64,000 nt of DNA, taken from positions 62,001-126,000 of the forward strand of contig NZ_PVUF01000001.1 in the NCBI RefSeq assembly GCF_003003215.1. The letters run 5' to 3'. Every line of letters begins with the position of its first letter. Within the stretch, counting starts at the first letter, position 1. The stretch is from Tritonibacter scottomollicae. GTDB lineage: Bacteria; Pseudomonadota; Alphaproteobacteria; Rhodobacterales; Rhodobacteraceae. Positions 10,528 to 19,811 of this stretch are shown piece after piece. Both the position numbers and the translations under genes were made by a program. Below the pieces are notes generated by a model, which was not told where the DNA came from, did not search any database, and saw nothing but the letters and a program-made list of their open reading frames with translations.

Positions 10528-11433
10528 CTAGCGGGCCGCGATATTCGGCGCAGGGGCCGCAGTCTGCGCAGCGGACGCTTGCGCAGGGTGCGGAGGTTTC
10601 TGTTGCCCCAGCCAGACACTGAAAAGCGCGACCAGCGCCCCGGCGGCTTGCAGCGCGGTGAAGCTCTCGCCCGCAAATAACGCCCCAAGTGTCACAGCCG
10701 TCAGCGGGCTGAACACCCCAAGGAGCGAGATCTGCGCCGGGGCGATGCGCCCAATGCCGCGGAACCACAGGATATAGGTCAGGGCGCCGCCGATCAGGCT
10801 CATGTAGGCCAGCCCCAGCAGGTTGCCCGCGGTCAGGGTCGGCCAGGCTGGCAGGGCGATGATTGCCACCGGGATCAGCAGCAGCCCCCCGGCGGTCAGC
10901 TGCCAGGCGGTAAAGGTCAGCGCCGGCACACCGGGCTGCCATTTGCGGGTCAGCACCACGCCGGTGGCCATCGACAAGGCGCCGCCCAGACCCGCCACCA
11001 CGCCAAGCGGATCGAGCGTTGCCTCCGGCCCCAGCACCAGCAGCCCGACGCCGACAATGCCGAAGAGCGCCGCTGCCACTCCCTTGCCATGGATCCGGGT
11101 GCCCAGCAGTGCTCCGGACAAGCCGAGCACAAACAGCGGCTGCACCGCGCCAAGCGTCGCCGCCACCCCGCCGGGCAGGCGATAGGCTGAGAGGAACAGC
11201 AGCGCCCAGAATACCGAGAAATTGAGCGCGCCCAGCACGAAGATCTTTGGCAGCAAGGCCAGAGGTGGCAATTGCCGAACGAACAGCAAGAGTAACAGCC
11301 CTGCTGGCAGGGCGCGCAGCAGCGCCACCAGATAAGGGGACTCGCCGGGCAGGAAGGTGGTGGTCACGATATAGCTGCTGCCCCATATCGCGGGTGCAAG
11401 CGCCGCCAGGGCCAAGTCTTTCGAGGGAATCAT
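10528..11433 (-). CDS. EamA/DMT family transporter
   Basis: A 301-residue membrane protein with ten predicted helices in two EamA repeats. The first repeat starts with ALAALAPAIWGSSYIVTTTF and the second with VVAGLGGALSMATGVVLTRKW; YILWFRGIGRIAPAQISLLG is typical of helices 8-9. DMT proteins of this type export amino acids or metabolites. It is divergent from a MarR gene, with a perfect inverted repeat in the 104-base gap, so MarR control is very likely. The C-terminus is a short Ala/Pro-rich tail. Confidence 0.87.
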   Translation of the reverse strand: MIPSKDLALAALAPAIWGSSYIVTTTFLPGESPYLVALLRALPAGLLLLLFVRQLPPLALLPKIFVLGALNFSVFWALLFLSAYRLPGGVAATLGAVQPLFVLGLSGALLGTRIHGKGVAAALFGIVGVGLLVLGPEATLDPLGVVAGLGGALSMATGVVLTRKWQPGVPALTFTAWQLTAGGLLLIPVAIIALPAWPTLTAGNLLGLAYMSLIGGALTYILWFRGIGRIAPAQISLLGVFSPLTAVTLGALFAGESFTALQAAGALVALFSVWLGQQKPPHPAQASAAQTAAPAPNIAAR

Positions 11434-11448
11434 GGTGGGCTCCTATAT

Positions 11449-11491
11449 ATCTTGACGTCGAAGTAATGCGATAATGCTTCGACGTCAAGAT
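11449..11491. promoter_or_regulatory. MarR-type operator: perfect 15-bp inverted repeat
   Basis: ATCTTGACGTCGAAG (11449-11463) and its exact reverse complement CTTCGACGTCAAGAT (11477-11491) flank a 13-base spacer. Each arm is itself nearly palindromic (TTGACGTCGAA), so each may bind one MarR dimer. It lies between the divergent transporter and regulator starts and would cover both promoters. Confidence 0.85.
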
Positions 11492-11537
11492 AACCTCATA
11501 GATTGACCTCTGCCCCACCACGTCACATTACTGCGGC

Positions 11538-12026
11538 ATGGATCATGTGGAATTTATATTGGATCAGTGGCGACGCGAACGCCCGGACCTCGACGTGACG
11601 GCGATGGGAGTGGTCGGTCGGGTGGGCAGATTGAGCCTCGCCTATCTGAAACCGATGGAGAAGACCTTCGCCCGCTTTGGCCTCAACGCGGCCAAGTTCG
11701 ACGTGCTCGCCACTCTGCGGCGGGCCGGGGCGCCGCATTGCTTGTCTGCTGGTGCATTGATGAAGGCGACGATGGTGGCCTCTGGTACCATGACCAACCG
11801 GATTGACCGCCTTGAGGTGGACGGGTTGGTCAGTCGCACCACCAACCCCGAAGACAGCCGCAGCTTTCTGATCGCTTTGACGCCCGAAGGGCGCGCGCTG
11901 ATCGATCAGGTGGTGGAGGCACATGTGGCCACCCAGGCCGACCTGATCGAGGGGCTTTCGGCGGAGGAAGTCGCGCAGCTCAGCGCGCTGTTGGCCAAGG
12001 CCCTGAACGCATTGGAGAGCAGCTGA
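11538..12026 (+). CDS. MarR family transcriptional regulator
   Basis: A 162-residue winged-helix regulator. The N-terminal helices (MDHVEFILDQWRRERPDLD, LSLAYLKPMEKTFARFGLN) match the MarR subgroup often paired with DMT transporters; the recognition region is LMKATMVASGTMTNRIDRLE and the wing is LVSRTTNPEDSRSFLIALTP. It is divergent from the EamA transporter with a strong inverted repeat between them, the usual layout for ligand-relieved repression. No clear Shine-Dalgarno precedes the ATG at 11538. Confidence 0.9.
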   Translation: MDHVEFILDQWRRERPDLDVTAMGVVGRVGRLSLAYLKPMEKTFARFGLNAAKFDVLATLRRAGAPHCLSAGALMKATMVASGTMTNRIDRLEVDGLVSRTTNPEDSRSFLIALTPEGRALIDQVVEAHVATQADLIEGLSAEEVAQLSALLAKALNALESS

Positions 12027-12079
12027 GGGGCAGCTGTTCTCCTGACATGTTGAGGGGAGGGGTTGGCCCAGCCCGGTCC

Positions 12080-14458
12080 CTAGAAGTCTTCGTAGTAATT
12101 GAGCGCCGCGCTGCCCTCGCTGCCGTGGGCCGTCGGTTTGCTGGGCGTTGCATCACTGCTGTTGTCCGAGGTGTCCCAGCCCTCGTCAACGTCCCAGCTG
12201 TCGTCGGCATGGGCGGTTGGGGCCGGGGGGGACGTACGCGCAGTGGGGGCCGTTGGTTTGCCCGCAAGCCGGAAGTTCGCCACCACGCCGCCCAGTTCGG
12301 ATGCGTCGCTGTCCAGCATCTGGCAGGCGGCGGAGGCTTCTTCGACCATGGCGGCATTTTGCTGTGTCACCTGATCCAGCTGCACCATGCCTGTGTTGAT
12401 CTCTTCGATACCGTTTGACTGCTCCGCCGCGCCCTCGGCAATACCAGAGATCAGCTGCGAGATATGGTTCACCCGCTTTGTGATCGTCTCCAGCGCCTCG
12501 CCGGCCTTACCGACCAGATCGACGCCTTGATCGACCTGCTTGGAGCTTTCACCGATCAGCGCCTTGATCTCCATCGCGGCGTCGGAAGACCGCTGTGCCA
12601 GACCGCGCACTTCGCTCGCGACCACGGCAAAGCCGCGCCCGGCCTCGCCCGCCCGGGCCGCCTCGACCCCAGCGTTGAGCGCCAGCAGGTTGGTCTGAAA
12701 GGCGATGTCGTCGATCACAGAAATGATCTGTTCGATCTTTTTGGAGGACTGCTCGATCTCGGTCATGGCGGTGACCGCATTCTGCACCACCTGACCGCTC
12801 ACTTCGGCCTCTTGCTTGGCCTCTCCTGTGATCTGTTCGACGCTGCGCGCGCCGTCGGCTGCTGATTTGACGCTGGCGGTGATCTCTTCCAGCGCAGCGG
12901 CTGTTTCTTCCAGAGTGGCAGCCTGACTTTCGGTGCGATGCGACAGATCATCCGATGACTGATTGATCTCCGCCGCGCCGTTGCGAATGCGCTCGATCGC
13001 GGTCACCACCTGACCAAGTGTATCGTTGAGCTTGGTCACGGTCGTGTTGAAATCGGTGCGCAGTTTCTCGTGCTCGCCGGAGAAGGGCGTATCTATCGTG
13101 GCCGAGAAATCCCCCTGCGACAGGCGCAGAAGACCTGTGCTGAGATTTTCCACGACGACCTCCTGCTCGCGCTGCTGTTCGGCGCGGCCCTCTTCGGCGG
13201 TGCGCGCCACGCGCAAGTCATCCTGCAGCGACAGCAGCGCCTTGCCGATGTCGCCAATCTCGTCGCCGCGTTGCGCCTCGGCAACTTCGGTTGAGAGATC
13301 GCCAGCAGCCACCGTGTTCATACCCGTGGAAATATGATGCAGCGGTTGGGTGATCGAGCGCGCGATACGCCAGCCGAAAACGGACATCACCCCACATATT
13401 GCCAGCCCGATCAGAGCCAGCATCCAGGCTTGCTGGCGCAATGGCGCCATGATGTCAGTGACGTCTTGTTCCACAACCAAGGCCCAGTTGGCGACGTCCA
13501 GACCAAGCGGCTGCGAATAGGCATAAACCGGATGACCCGAGATCCCGGTTGCAGCGTCCAGAAAGTGGCGCTCGCCATCGAGCGCCAGCGCCACCTGTTC
13601 ATTGTCCGGCAGCGCCTCGAGAACTTGGAAACCGTCTTCAAACCGGGACGTGGTCCGCGTTTTCCGGTCTGCGCCCAGAAGGTAGACCTGCGCGGTTTCG
13701 CCAAGGCCGTCGGCGTTGTTGGTGATCAGACCCAAAAGATCAACCGGCACCTGCAATGCAACCACACCAAGTGGCGTGCCATCCTGGGCCGAAACCGGGG
13801 TGGCCAGGAAGGCGGCCGCTGCTCCGTTGCTGGGGGCATAGGGTTGCATATCGGCAAAGATCACCTCGCCGACCTCTGCTGCATTCGCCGAACGGAACGC
13901 CTCTGCCAAGTTGGAATTCGCATAGCTGCCATCGATCAGATTTGTGGCGTAATCCATTTCTTTGAAAACGGAGTAGACAATGTCGCCCGCTGGGCTGATC
14001 AGAAAAGCATCATAGTAGCCTTTGGTCTCGATCAGCGTGCGAAGCCCGGTATGAAAGGTTTCATGGGCATCATGATAGGTCGCGTCCCCGTCCGCTCGCA
14101 GTAATTTATGCTTCTCGCCGGACGGGTGGCTGTTGTCCGCGATATAAGCGCGTTGCAGCGTGGTGTCCGCGTCAGATCCCAGCGCGGCCCAGCTCTCTTC
14201 AAAGACAGCCAGGGCTGAGGTTGTGGCAGGAGAACGCGCCAGCGACACTAGGTCCGCCTCTATCCCGCTCATCATTCGACGAATTGATGCACTTCTGTCC
14301 GCCAGCAAGGACGCCATTTGGCGCTCTGTGGTGTCTTTGGCAAACCCCCTGAATGCCAAGAGCGAAGCAGCGATCAGTAGAGCGCCGGTAACAGCACAAA
14401 AGCCTGCGAAGAAGAGGGGCAGCTTGCGAGAAATCTTTATGGTGTTGGTGCGAAACAT
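12080..14458 (-). CDS. Methyl-accepting chemotaxis protein
   Basis: A 792-residue transmembrane chemoreceptor. Helix 1 is at about residues 13-38, a periplasmic sensor region (cache-like by length and position) runs to about 345, and helix 2 ([19 protein letters not shown]) follows. Two HAMP-like segments then lead to the signalling domain, whose hairpin tip contains [20 protein letters not shown] and [20 protein letters not shown]. The C-terminus ends NYYEDF after a flexible Pro/Ala/Asp-rich linker, resembling a CheR-docking pentapeptide. The ligand is unknown. The start at 14458 is preferred over an in-frame ATG 18 codons upstream because the basic residues before helix 1 then begin [12 protein letters not shown]. 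Confidence 0.9.
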   Translation of the reverse strand: MFRTNTIKISRKLPLFFAGFCAVTGALLIAASLLAFRGFAKDTTERQMASLLADRSASIRRMMSGIEADLVSLARSPATTSALAVFEESWAALGSDADTTLQRAYIADNSHPSGEKHKLLRADGDATYHDAHETFHTGLRTLIETKGYYDAFLISPAGDIVYSVFKEMDYATNLIDGSYANSNLAEAFRSANAAEVGEVIFADMQPYAPSNGAAAAFLATPVSAQDGTPLGVVALQVPVDLLGLITNNADGLGETAQVYLLGADRKTRTTSRFEDGFQVLEALPDNEQVALALDGERHFLDAATGISGHPVYAYSQPLGLDVANWALVVEQDVTDIMAPLRQQAWMLALIGLAICGVMSVFGWRIARSITQPLHHISTGMNTVAAGDLSTEVAEAQRGDEIGDIGKALLSLQDDLRVARTAEEGRAEQQREQEVVVENLSTGLLRLSQGDFSATIDTPFSGEHEKLRTDFNTTVTKLNDTLGQVVTAIERIRNGAAEINQSSDDLSHRTESQAATLEETAAALEEITASVKSAADGARSVEQITGEAKQEAEVSGQVVQNAVTAMTEIEQSSKKIEQIISVIDDIAFQTNLLALNAGVEAARAGEAGRGFAVVASEVRGLAQRSSDAAMEIKALIGESSKQVDQGVDLVGKAGEALETITKRVNHISQLISGIAEGAAEQSNGIEEINTGMVQLDQVTQQNAAMVEEASAACQMLDSDASELGGVVANFRLAGKPTAPTARTSPPAPTAHADDSWDVDEGWDTSDNSSDATPSKPTAHGSEGSAALNYYEDF

Positions 14459-14808
14459 GGTGCGATCCTGTCGGAGTGGCGTAACCTGCAGGATAGAAGG
14501 CGCTGGCACCATTTAAGATTTCGCAAATATGTGGGAGGCTGCATGTCTTTTGGGCACAACCTGACTTTTGCGGCAGTTTTTTGTGCGTCTTTCCCGCCAG
14601 TGGTGGCCGGTTCTCGCAATTTATTGTTTTTCAATGGGATAGGTGATTCGTTTCGGTGGGTGAGATCGCGTCCCTCCTTAGGTTCTCGAAATCACATTGC
14701 TGGGGGTTGAATTGATTTTTTGAATACAAGCGAGGGTGTAGCGGATCGAAGCGAGAGGGGCGGGGGCGCGCAAAGCCCGCCCCGCCATTTGAAATAGCCA
14801 AGAACGGA
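14459..14808. other. 350-base gap between chemoreceptor and PfkB gene
   Basis: No gene is seen. It holds the chemoreceptor's upstream region (AT-richer, 14515-14735) and a GGGGCGGG/CCCGCCCC hairpin (14757-14764 and 14776-14783) just after the PfkB gene, which may end its transcript although no T-run follows. Confidence 0.5.
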
Positions 14809-15807
14809 TCAGGCGTTGATCAGGCCTTGGGCTTGCAGCAGGCTACGCATATCAGTCTTGGGACGCGGCCCGATATGACTGATGACCTCTGCGGCGCAGG
14901 TGTTGCCGATGCGTGCGCAGGTCTCAAGGTCACGGCCCGAGGCAAGACCGAACAAGAACCCGGCTGCAAATTGATCCCCTGCGCCCGTGGCGTCCACAGG
15001 CACGACCTTGGTCACGGGGATGTCGATGCGGCCTTCCTCGCTGACCACTGTCACCCCGTCGCCAGAGCGGGTGCAGACCACCAAGGGGCAGATGGCCGAG
15101 GTCTTTTGCAGCGCCTCTTCGAGGTCATCGGTCTCGAACAGGGATTTGATCTCAGCCTCATTGCCGATCACGAAGTCCAGCTCGCTTTCGATCAGCTTCA
15201 GGAAATCCGCGCGGTGACGTTCGACGCAGAAGGGATCGGAGATCGCGATGCCGGGCTTGCCGCCGCCGGCCTTGCAGTCCCGCGCGGCCTCCATGAAGGC
15301 TGTTTTGCCCTTGTCCTTGTCGAAGAGATAGCCCTCGAGGAACATGATCTGCGCCTGTCCGGCCACCTCATTGGGCACGTCGTCGGAGCTGAGTTCCGAG
15401 GAAATCCCGAGGTAGGTATTCATGGAGCGTTCGCCGTCGGGCGAGACGAAGATCATCGTGCGCGAGGTTGGCAGCTCGCCGCCTGCGACGGGGGCATTGA
15501 CGAAATCGACACCCTCGTCCTGCATCGCGTTGGCGTAGAACCGCCCGATGGCGTCGTCATGCACCCGGCCGATGAAGGCGGAGGTGAGGCCAAGCGCCCC
15601 GGCCCCGGCGATGGTATTGGCGACCGAGCCGCCGGGCGTTTGCACCCGGTCCTTCATCGCGGCAAACAGCACTTCGCTGCGATCCCGCTCGATGAGCTGC
15701 ATGATGCCCTTTTCGATCCCCATATGGTCGAGGAAGCTGTCATCGCATTGCGAGATCACATCGACAACGGCGTTGCCGATGCCCACGAGTTGATAGGTCT
15801 TGGTCAT
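14809..15807 (-). CDS. PfkB family carbohydrate/adenosine kinase
   Basis: A 332-residue PfkB (ribokinase-like) kinase. It has VGIGNAVVDVISQCDDSFLD at the N-terminus, TPGGSVANTIAGAGALG (substrate-binding GG motif) near residue 60, and VVPVDATGAGDQFAAGFLFG near residue 280, the ATP-anion hole with catalytic Asp. The closest recognisable type is the adenosine-kinase-like branch widespread in alphaproteobacteria; sugar-kinase activity cannot be excluded. Its start overlaps the nth stop by four bases (ATGA), so the two are coupled. The start at 15807 is set by this overlap and family similarity. Confidence 0.85.
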   Translation of the reverse strand: MTKTYQLVGIGNAVVDVISQCDDSFLDHMGIEKGIMQLIERDRSEVLFAAMKDRVQTPGGSVANTIAGAGALGLTSAFIGRVHDDAIGRFYANAMQDEGVDFVNAPVAGGELPTSRTMIFVSPDGERSMNTYLGISSELSSDDVPNEVAGQAQIMFLEGYLFDKDKGKTAFMEAARDCKAGGGKPGIAISDPFCVERHRADFLKLIESELDFVIGNEAEIKSLFETDDLEEALQKTSAICPLVVCTRSGDGVTVVSEEGRIDIPVTKVVPVDATGAGDQFAAGFLFGLASGRDLETCARIGNTCAAEVISHIGPRPKTDMRSLLQAQGLINA

Positions 15808-16448
15808 AAAGTTTTGTCCTCGTACTGACATAGGTCCCGGATGATGCAGGTGGGGCACTGGGGTTTGCGCGCCTTGCAGTGATAGCGGCCGTGCAGGATC
15901 AGCCAGTGATGGGCGTGGAGCTGGAAATCGACGGGGATGTTGTCCTCGATGGCACGCTCCACCGCGTCCACGGTCTTGCCCGGCGCGATGCCGGAGCGAT
16001 TGCCGACGCGAAAGATATGGGTGTCCACAGCCTGGGCCGGATGGCGCCACCACATGTTCAAAACCACATTCGCGGTCTTGCGGCCGACGCCGGGCAGGCT
16101 TTCGAGCGCGGCGCGGGAACAGGGCACATCGCCGCCGTATTGCTCGACCAGAATGCGCGAAAGCTTGATGACGTTCTTGGCCTTGTTGCGGTAGAGGCCG
16201 ATGGTCTTGATATGCGCGATCACGCCCTCTTCGCCCAGATCCAGCATCTTTTGCGGCGTGTCGGCGATCCTGAACAGCTCCTTGGTGGCGCGGTTCACAC
16301 CGGCATCGGTGGCCTGCGCCGACAGCGCCACGGCCACGACAAGCGTGTAGACATTGACGTGATCCAGCTCGCCCACGGGGGCTGCATCGGCGTCCTGAAA
16401 CCGCGTGAAGATCTCGCGGAGGGTATGATAATCGAGTTGCTTGGCCAT
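15804..16448 (-). CDS. nth: Endonuclease III
   Basis: A 214-residue base-excision repair glycosylase/AP lyase. LPGVGRKTANVVL carries the catalytic Lys124 in the helix-hairpin-helix, VDTHIFRVGNR carries Asp142, and the 4Fe-4S cluster ligands fit C191-x6-C198-x2-C201-x5-C207. It excises oxidised pyrimidines from DNA. The length matches E. coli Nth (211). The start MAKQLDYHTL at 16448 is chosen by similarity; the frame stays open upstream without similarity. It is the first gene of a two-gene operon with the PfkB kinase. Confidence 0.95.
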   Translation of the reverse strand: MAKQLDYHTLREIFTRFQDADAAPVGELDHVNVYTLVVAVALSAQATDAGVNRATKELFRIADTPQKMLDLGEEGVIAHIKTIGLYRNKAKNVIKLSRILVEQYGGDVPCSRAALESLPGVGRKTANVVLNMWWRHPAQAVDTHIFRVGNRSGIAPGKTVDAVERAIEDNIPVDFQLHAHHWLILHGRYHCKARKPQCPTCIIRDLCQYEDKTL

Positions 16449-16568
16449 CGGGCGCTGTTGTGCCTGCTGGGGCGCGGGGGCGCAAATCAAAAACACCGGG
16501 CATTTGTCCGGCCTTTGCGGGTGCGGTGCAAAAGTCGCGGTTTCACGTGCCGCTTAGGGGAACGCCGG

Positions 16569-16695
16569 AGGGGTTGCGCTGCGCCTTGCGCATCGCGGGG
16601 AGCGGGGGCCGCGCCTTGCAGGCGCGGCCCCCGCTCGGCCCAACGCTTTGGACGGTGGCTTTGCCACAGGTCAAAGGGGCGGGAGGGCTACGGTC
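16569..16695 (+). repeat. Intergenic palindromic repeat, copy A
   Basis: Contains a perfect 16-bp inverted repeat (16600-16615 and 16621-16636, arms GAGCGGGGGCCGCGCC) around a 5-base loop, followed by GGCCCAACGCTTTG and, farther on, TCAAAGGGGCGGGAG. The 82 bases 16569-16650 are nearly identical to the reverse complement of 22210-22292. The rest of the gap 16449-16841 holds no gene. Confidence 0.8.
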
Positions 16696-16705
16696 GTGTG
16701 GCAAG

Positions 16706-16748
16706 ACATTAGGACAGCACAGCTGCCCTAATGTTTCGCGCGCGAAAC
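16706..16748. repeat. Double palindrome: ACATTAGG stem plus GTTTCGCGCGCGAAAC
   Basis: ACATTAGGACAGC (16706-16718) and GCTGCCCTAATGT (16722-16734) pair with one mismatch around a 3-base loop, and a perfect 16-bp palindrome GTTTCGCGCGCGAAAC (16733-16748) overlaps the end. It lies between nth and the ABC-F stop, and no terminator T-run follows. Confidence 0.75.
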
Positions 16749-16841
16749 AATGGGTCAGGACGGGAGCCACTTTTTATGGGCGTTGCCGGTGCAGCGACCG
16801 CATAGATCTGGCTGCGACGCAACAGCGGCCAACGCAGGAGG

Positions 16842-18368
16842 CTATAGTGTCCCCAAGCCCGCGCTGTGGTCGCTCAAGAAGGCTTCGGGATCGTCTACCT
16901 CCTGCAGCTTGCGACCCTTGATCCACCAGAAGCGATTGCCGACGTTGCGCAAGAACTGCCGGTCATGGCTCACCAGCAGGCAAGAGGCGTCATGTGCGAC
17001 CAGTTCGGCTTCCAGCGCCTCCTGTCCCTCGATGTCCAGATGGTTGGTCGGCTCGTCCAGCAGATAGATATTGGGCTCCCTCAGCCGCAGCAGCAGCATG
17101 GCCAGCCGGGCTTTCTGGCCGCCCGACAGGCTGTCGATGCGCCGTTCCTGCATCTGGATGTCGATGCCGGCCCCGGCCAGGACCCCACGGGCGCGCTGGT
17201 CGCCGATGGCGCTGTGTGCCGTCACCATGGCAAGCGGCGTGTCGGAGCCGGGCAGTTGGCTCAGCTGCTGATCCGAATAGGCCGGAACCAGCGAGGCGGC
17301 GCATTTCACCCGGTCATCCACGCCACTCAGAGCGTCTGCGATCATCCGGATCAGCTGCGTCTTGCCAGCCCCGTTCTGACCCAGCAGAACAACCCGGTCG
17401 CCCCGACACAGCCATTTCTGCCCGGTTTTGTACAACAGTCGCCCGTCCGGTGTTTCCACCGCGATGTCGTCCAATGTGATCAGGGCCCGCGCGTGGGTAC
17501 CGCTGTTCGCCAGCTTGATATCGCCCGCCGATCGCTCCCTGTGCGCCGGTTTTGCTGCCTCCTCCAGCCTGTCGGCGCGGTCGCTCAACTGGCGGGTCTT
17601 GGTCAGCAACAGGTCGGAGCCGGAGTTGAGGCCGACGTTCTTCAGCTTGGCCGCCTGACGGCGCAATTGTTTGGCCTTGTTCAGATCATTGGTCAGACGT
17701 CGGGCATCCGCCGCATCCGCCTCGTCCAAAGCCGCGCGAGCGGCTGAATAGGGCAGTTGGAACACGCGGGAGGCCTCCGCGCGCAGGAACAGGGTGCGGT
17801 TGGTCGTGGCATCCAGAAACGCGCGATCATGCGAGGTGATCACCACCGGCACGTCGCGGGGCAGCGCTGCCAGCCAGGCCTCGAGAAGGGAAATGCGGTG
17901 GAGGTCCAGGTGGTTGGTGGGCTCGTCCAGCAGCAACAGATCCGGCTCACAAACCCAGGTCGCCGCCAGCATCGCGCTGCGCTGCCAGCCACCGCTGAGA
18001 TCTGCCAGCGGGGTGTGAAAATGCGCGTAAGGGATTTGCAGCGTGTCCAGCACGACATCCACGCGCCAGCCTTCGTATTCGGCCTGCTCGGCCGGAAGCG
18101 CGGCCAGAACCCAGTCATATAAACTGTGCGACAGGGCCTCGGGCGGGACATCCTGTTTGACATGGCCGACCCGCAGGCCACGGGCGCGGGTGATCTCGCC
18201 GCTGGTCTGCTCCCGTTCGCCGGACAGGCAGGCCAGCAGAGTGGATTTGCCGCGCCCGTTGGCAGCCACCAGACCGATGCGGTCGGATTTGGAAATCGTC
18301 AGGGTGAGGTCGGCAAACAGCGGCTCACCAAGGGTCACGCCCAAAGCGTTTGTATTGAGAAGGGACAT
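16842..18368 (-). CDS. ABC-F family ATPase
   Basis: A 508-residue soluble protein with two ABC ATPase domains and no membrane segments, so an ABC-F translation factor or resistance-type protein. Domain 1 has GLVAANGRGKST (Walker A), LADLSGGWQRSAM and LLLLDEPTNHLDLH; domain 2 has LLGQNGAGKTQL, SLSGGQKARLAML and YLLDEPTNHLDIEG. A charged linker around residues 220-260 (NKAKQLRRQAAKLKN) corresponds to the P-site tRNA interaction arm. ABC-F proteins act on ribosomes. Walker A of domain 1 has R instead of A before GKST, a variant seen in this subfamily. Confidence 0.88.
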   Translation of the reverse strand: MSLLNTNALGVTLGEPLFADLTLTISKSDRIGLVAANGRGKSTLLACLSGEREQTSGEITRARGLRVGHVKQDVPPEALSHSLYDWVLAALPAEQAEYEGWRVDVVLDTLQIPYAHFHTPLADLSGGWQRSAMLAATWVCEPDLLLLDEPTNHLDLHRISLLEAWLAALPRDVPVVITSHDRAFLDATTNRTLFLRAEASRVFQLPYSAARAALDEADAADARRLTNDLNKAKQLRRQAAKLKNVGLNSGSDLLLTKTRQLSDRADRLEEAAKPAHRERSAGDIKLANSGTHARALITLDDIAVETPDGRLLYKTGQKWLCRGDRVVLLGQNGAGKTQLIRMIADALSGVDDRVKCAASLVPAYSDQQLSQLPGSDTPLAMVTAHSAIGDQRARGVLAGAGIDIQMQERRIDSLSGGQKARLAMLLLRLREPNIYLLDEPTNHLDIEGQEALEAELVAHDASCLLVSHDRQFLRNVGNRFWWIKGRKLQEVDDPEAFLSDHSAGLGTL

Positions 18369-18715
18369 CTGAAACTCGGATCAAAAGGGTATGGCCGCAG
18401 CGCGGCTATGGGCAGACCTGTGATGAGAGTGTTCTCGAGGTCAGCCCTGCAAACGGATTTACAGGGCGAAACGGGGACCATGCTGAAGTCGGCGGATGAT
18501 ACGCATGTTCAGCTGATGCCCTCCCGTTGTTGCATGTGACCTTTGCCCCCAGAGTAGGAGGCCTTGAAAATCTTGGCAAGTGTCTTGTCCGATCATCTCG
18601 GAGCCAGCCCGGTCATGCCCGTGATCCCTTGAAATCGCAGGTTCCGGGTCGCGCCGGGGCGGGGGGCTCGCTACGGTGGAGGAAACAAGATAACGGATGA
18701 TCGAGGACAGCAACC
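18369..18715. other. 347-base divergent gap, ABC-F / Ada-like
   Basis: No gene is supported. It contains short hairpins (AGCCGC/GCGGCT type near 18393 and GCCCTG/CAGGGC near 18446) and presumably both divergent promoters; no recognisable operator was seen. Confidence 0.4.
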
Positions 18716-19567
18716 ATGGAACGGGATGAACAGGCCTATCACTACGGGGTGATCCGCCGCGCCATCGAGTTGATCGATGCCGGTGGCGCAAACCTGTCGC
18801 TGGAGGAGCTGTCGGCCCAGATGGGCATGAGCCCGGCGCACTTCCAGCGGGTGTTTTCCGCCTGGGCCGGGGTCTCGCCCAAGCGCTACCAGCAGTATCT
18901 GCGGCTAGGTCACGCCAAATCCCTGCTGCGCGAGGATCTGCCCCTGCTGGAGACCGCGCATGCGGTGGGCCTGTCCGGCTCCGGGCGGCTGCACGATCTG
19001 TTCCTGCGCTGGGAGGCGATGAGCCCGGGCGAGTATGCCCGTCGGGGCGAGGGTCTGACGGTGCGTTGGGGCTGGTTCGACAGCCCTTTTGGTGCTGCGT
19101 TGGCGATGGGCACCGAAAAGGGGCTTTGCGGTCTGGCCTTTGCCGCCGAAGTGGGCGCGGATCAGGCGTTGGCGGACATGCGGGCGCGCTGGCCCAACGC
19201 GGCGTTTGTCGAGGATGGGGGCGCCTTGCGCGCGCCGGTGGAAGCGGCCTTTGCCCGCAAGGGAGAGGCGCGGCTGCATCTGATCGGCGCGCCGCTGCAG
19301 ATCAAGGTTTGGGAAGCACTGCTGACCATCCCCGAGGGCAGCGCCACCACCTATGGCGAGATTGCCGAGGTGATCGACAGCCCCCGCGCGGTGCGCGCCG
19401 TGGGCACCGCGGTGGGGAAGAACCCGCTGAGCTGGCTCATCCCCTGCCACCGCGTGTTGCGTAAGGGCGGCGCGATGGGGGGCTACCACTGGGGGCTGCC
19501 GGTCAAACGCGCGATGCTGGCGTTCGAGGCCGCGCGCGCAGATGCCGCACATGAGAGCGCCGCGTGA
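18716..19567 (+). CDS. AraC-type HTH / O6-methylguanine-DNA methyltransferase fusion (Ada-like)
   Basis: A 283-residue protein. Residues 1-105 are an AraC-type helix-turn-helix (LSLEELSAQMGMSPAHFQRV, GVSPKRYQQYLRLGHAKSLL); residues about 120-275 are methylated-DNA-protein cysteine methyltransferase with TTYGEIAEVI and the active-site PCHRVL. It lacks the N-terminal zinc-binding methylphosphotriester domain of full Ada, so it can repair O6-methylguanine but should not sense phosphotriester damage by that route. The ATG at 18716 follows a GAGGACAGCAACC ribosome site. The 3' end overlaps a small convergent gene. Confidence 0.9.
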   Translation: MERDEQAYHYGVIRRAIELIDAGGANLSLEELSAQMGMSPAHFQRVFSAWAGVSPKRYQQYLRLGHAKSLLREDLPLLETAHAVGLSGSGRLHDLFLRWEAMSPGEYARRGEGLTVRWGWFDSPFGAALAMGTEKGLCGLAFAAEVGADQALADMRARWPNAAFVEDGGALRAPVEAAFARKGEARLHLIGAPLQIKVWEALLTIPEGSATTYGEIAEVIDSPRAVRAVGTAVGKNPLSWLIPCHRVLRKGGAMGGYHWGLPVKRAMLAFEAARADAAHESAA

Positions 19568-19760
19568 ACATCCGCGCGATCAGGGTCCGCAGCGGCAACA
19601 GCAGCGCCTTGCGGCGGGCCTGTCGCAGCGCGGTCTGATGCTCGGCGGTGGCCTGCCAGGCCTCCTCCCGCTCGATCTCATAAGTGGTGCGCGGGCGGCG
19701 TGGCGTGTCCCAGCGGTCGAGGCCGAGGGTGACAAGGACGATCCAGTCGTAGGACAGCAT
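19503..19760 (-). CDS. Small hypothetical protein, probable target of the WYL regulator
   Basis: An 85-residue basic protein, unrecognised. It has a hydrophobic N-terminal stretch (MLSYDWIVLVTLGLDRW), a charged middle, and LLLPLRTLIARMF before an Arg-rich tail, so it may be membrane-associated. Support for coding: a strong AGAGGAG ribosome site eight bases upstream of the ATG at 19760, and divergent orientation to a WYL regulator with inverted repeats between them. Against: the 3' third overlaps the methyltransferase gene antisense for 65 bases and the Arg-rich tail may be partly an artefact of GC bias. Confidence 0.5.
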   Translation of the reverse strand: MLSYDWIVLVTLGLDRWDTPRRPRTTYEIEREEAWQATAEHQTALRQARRKALLLPLRTLIARMFTRRSHVRHLRARPRTPASRV

Positions 19761-19811
19761 GGGAAATCTCCTCTGCGGGTTGTGTGATACCCCATCAAAA
19801 GCAGAGTACTG

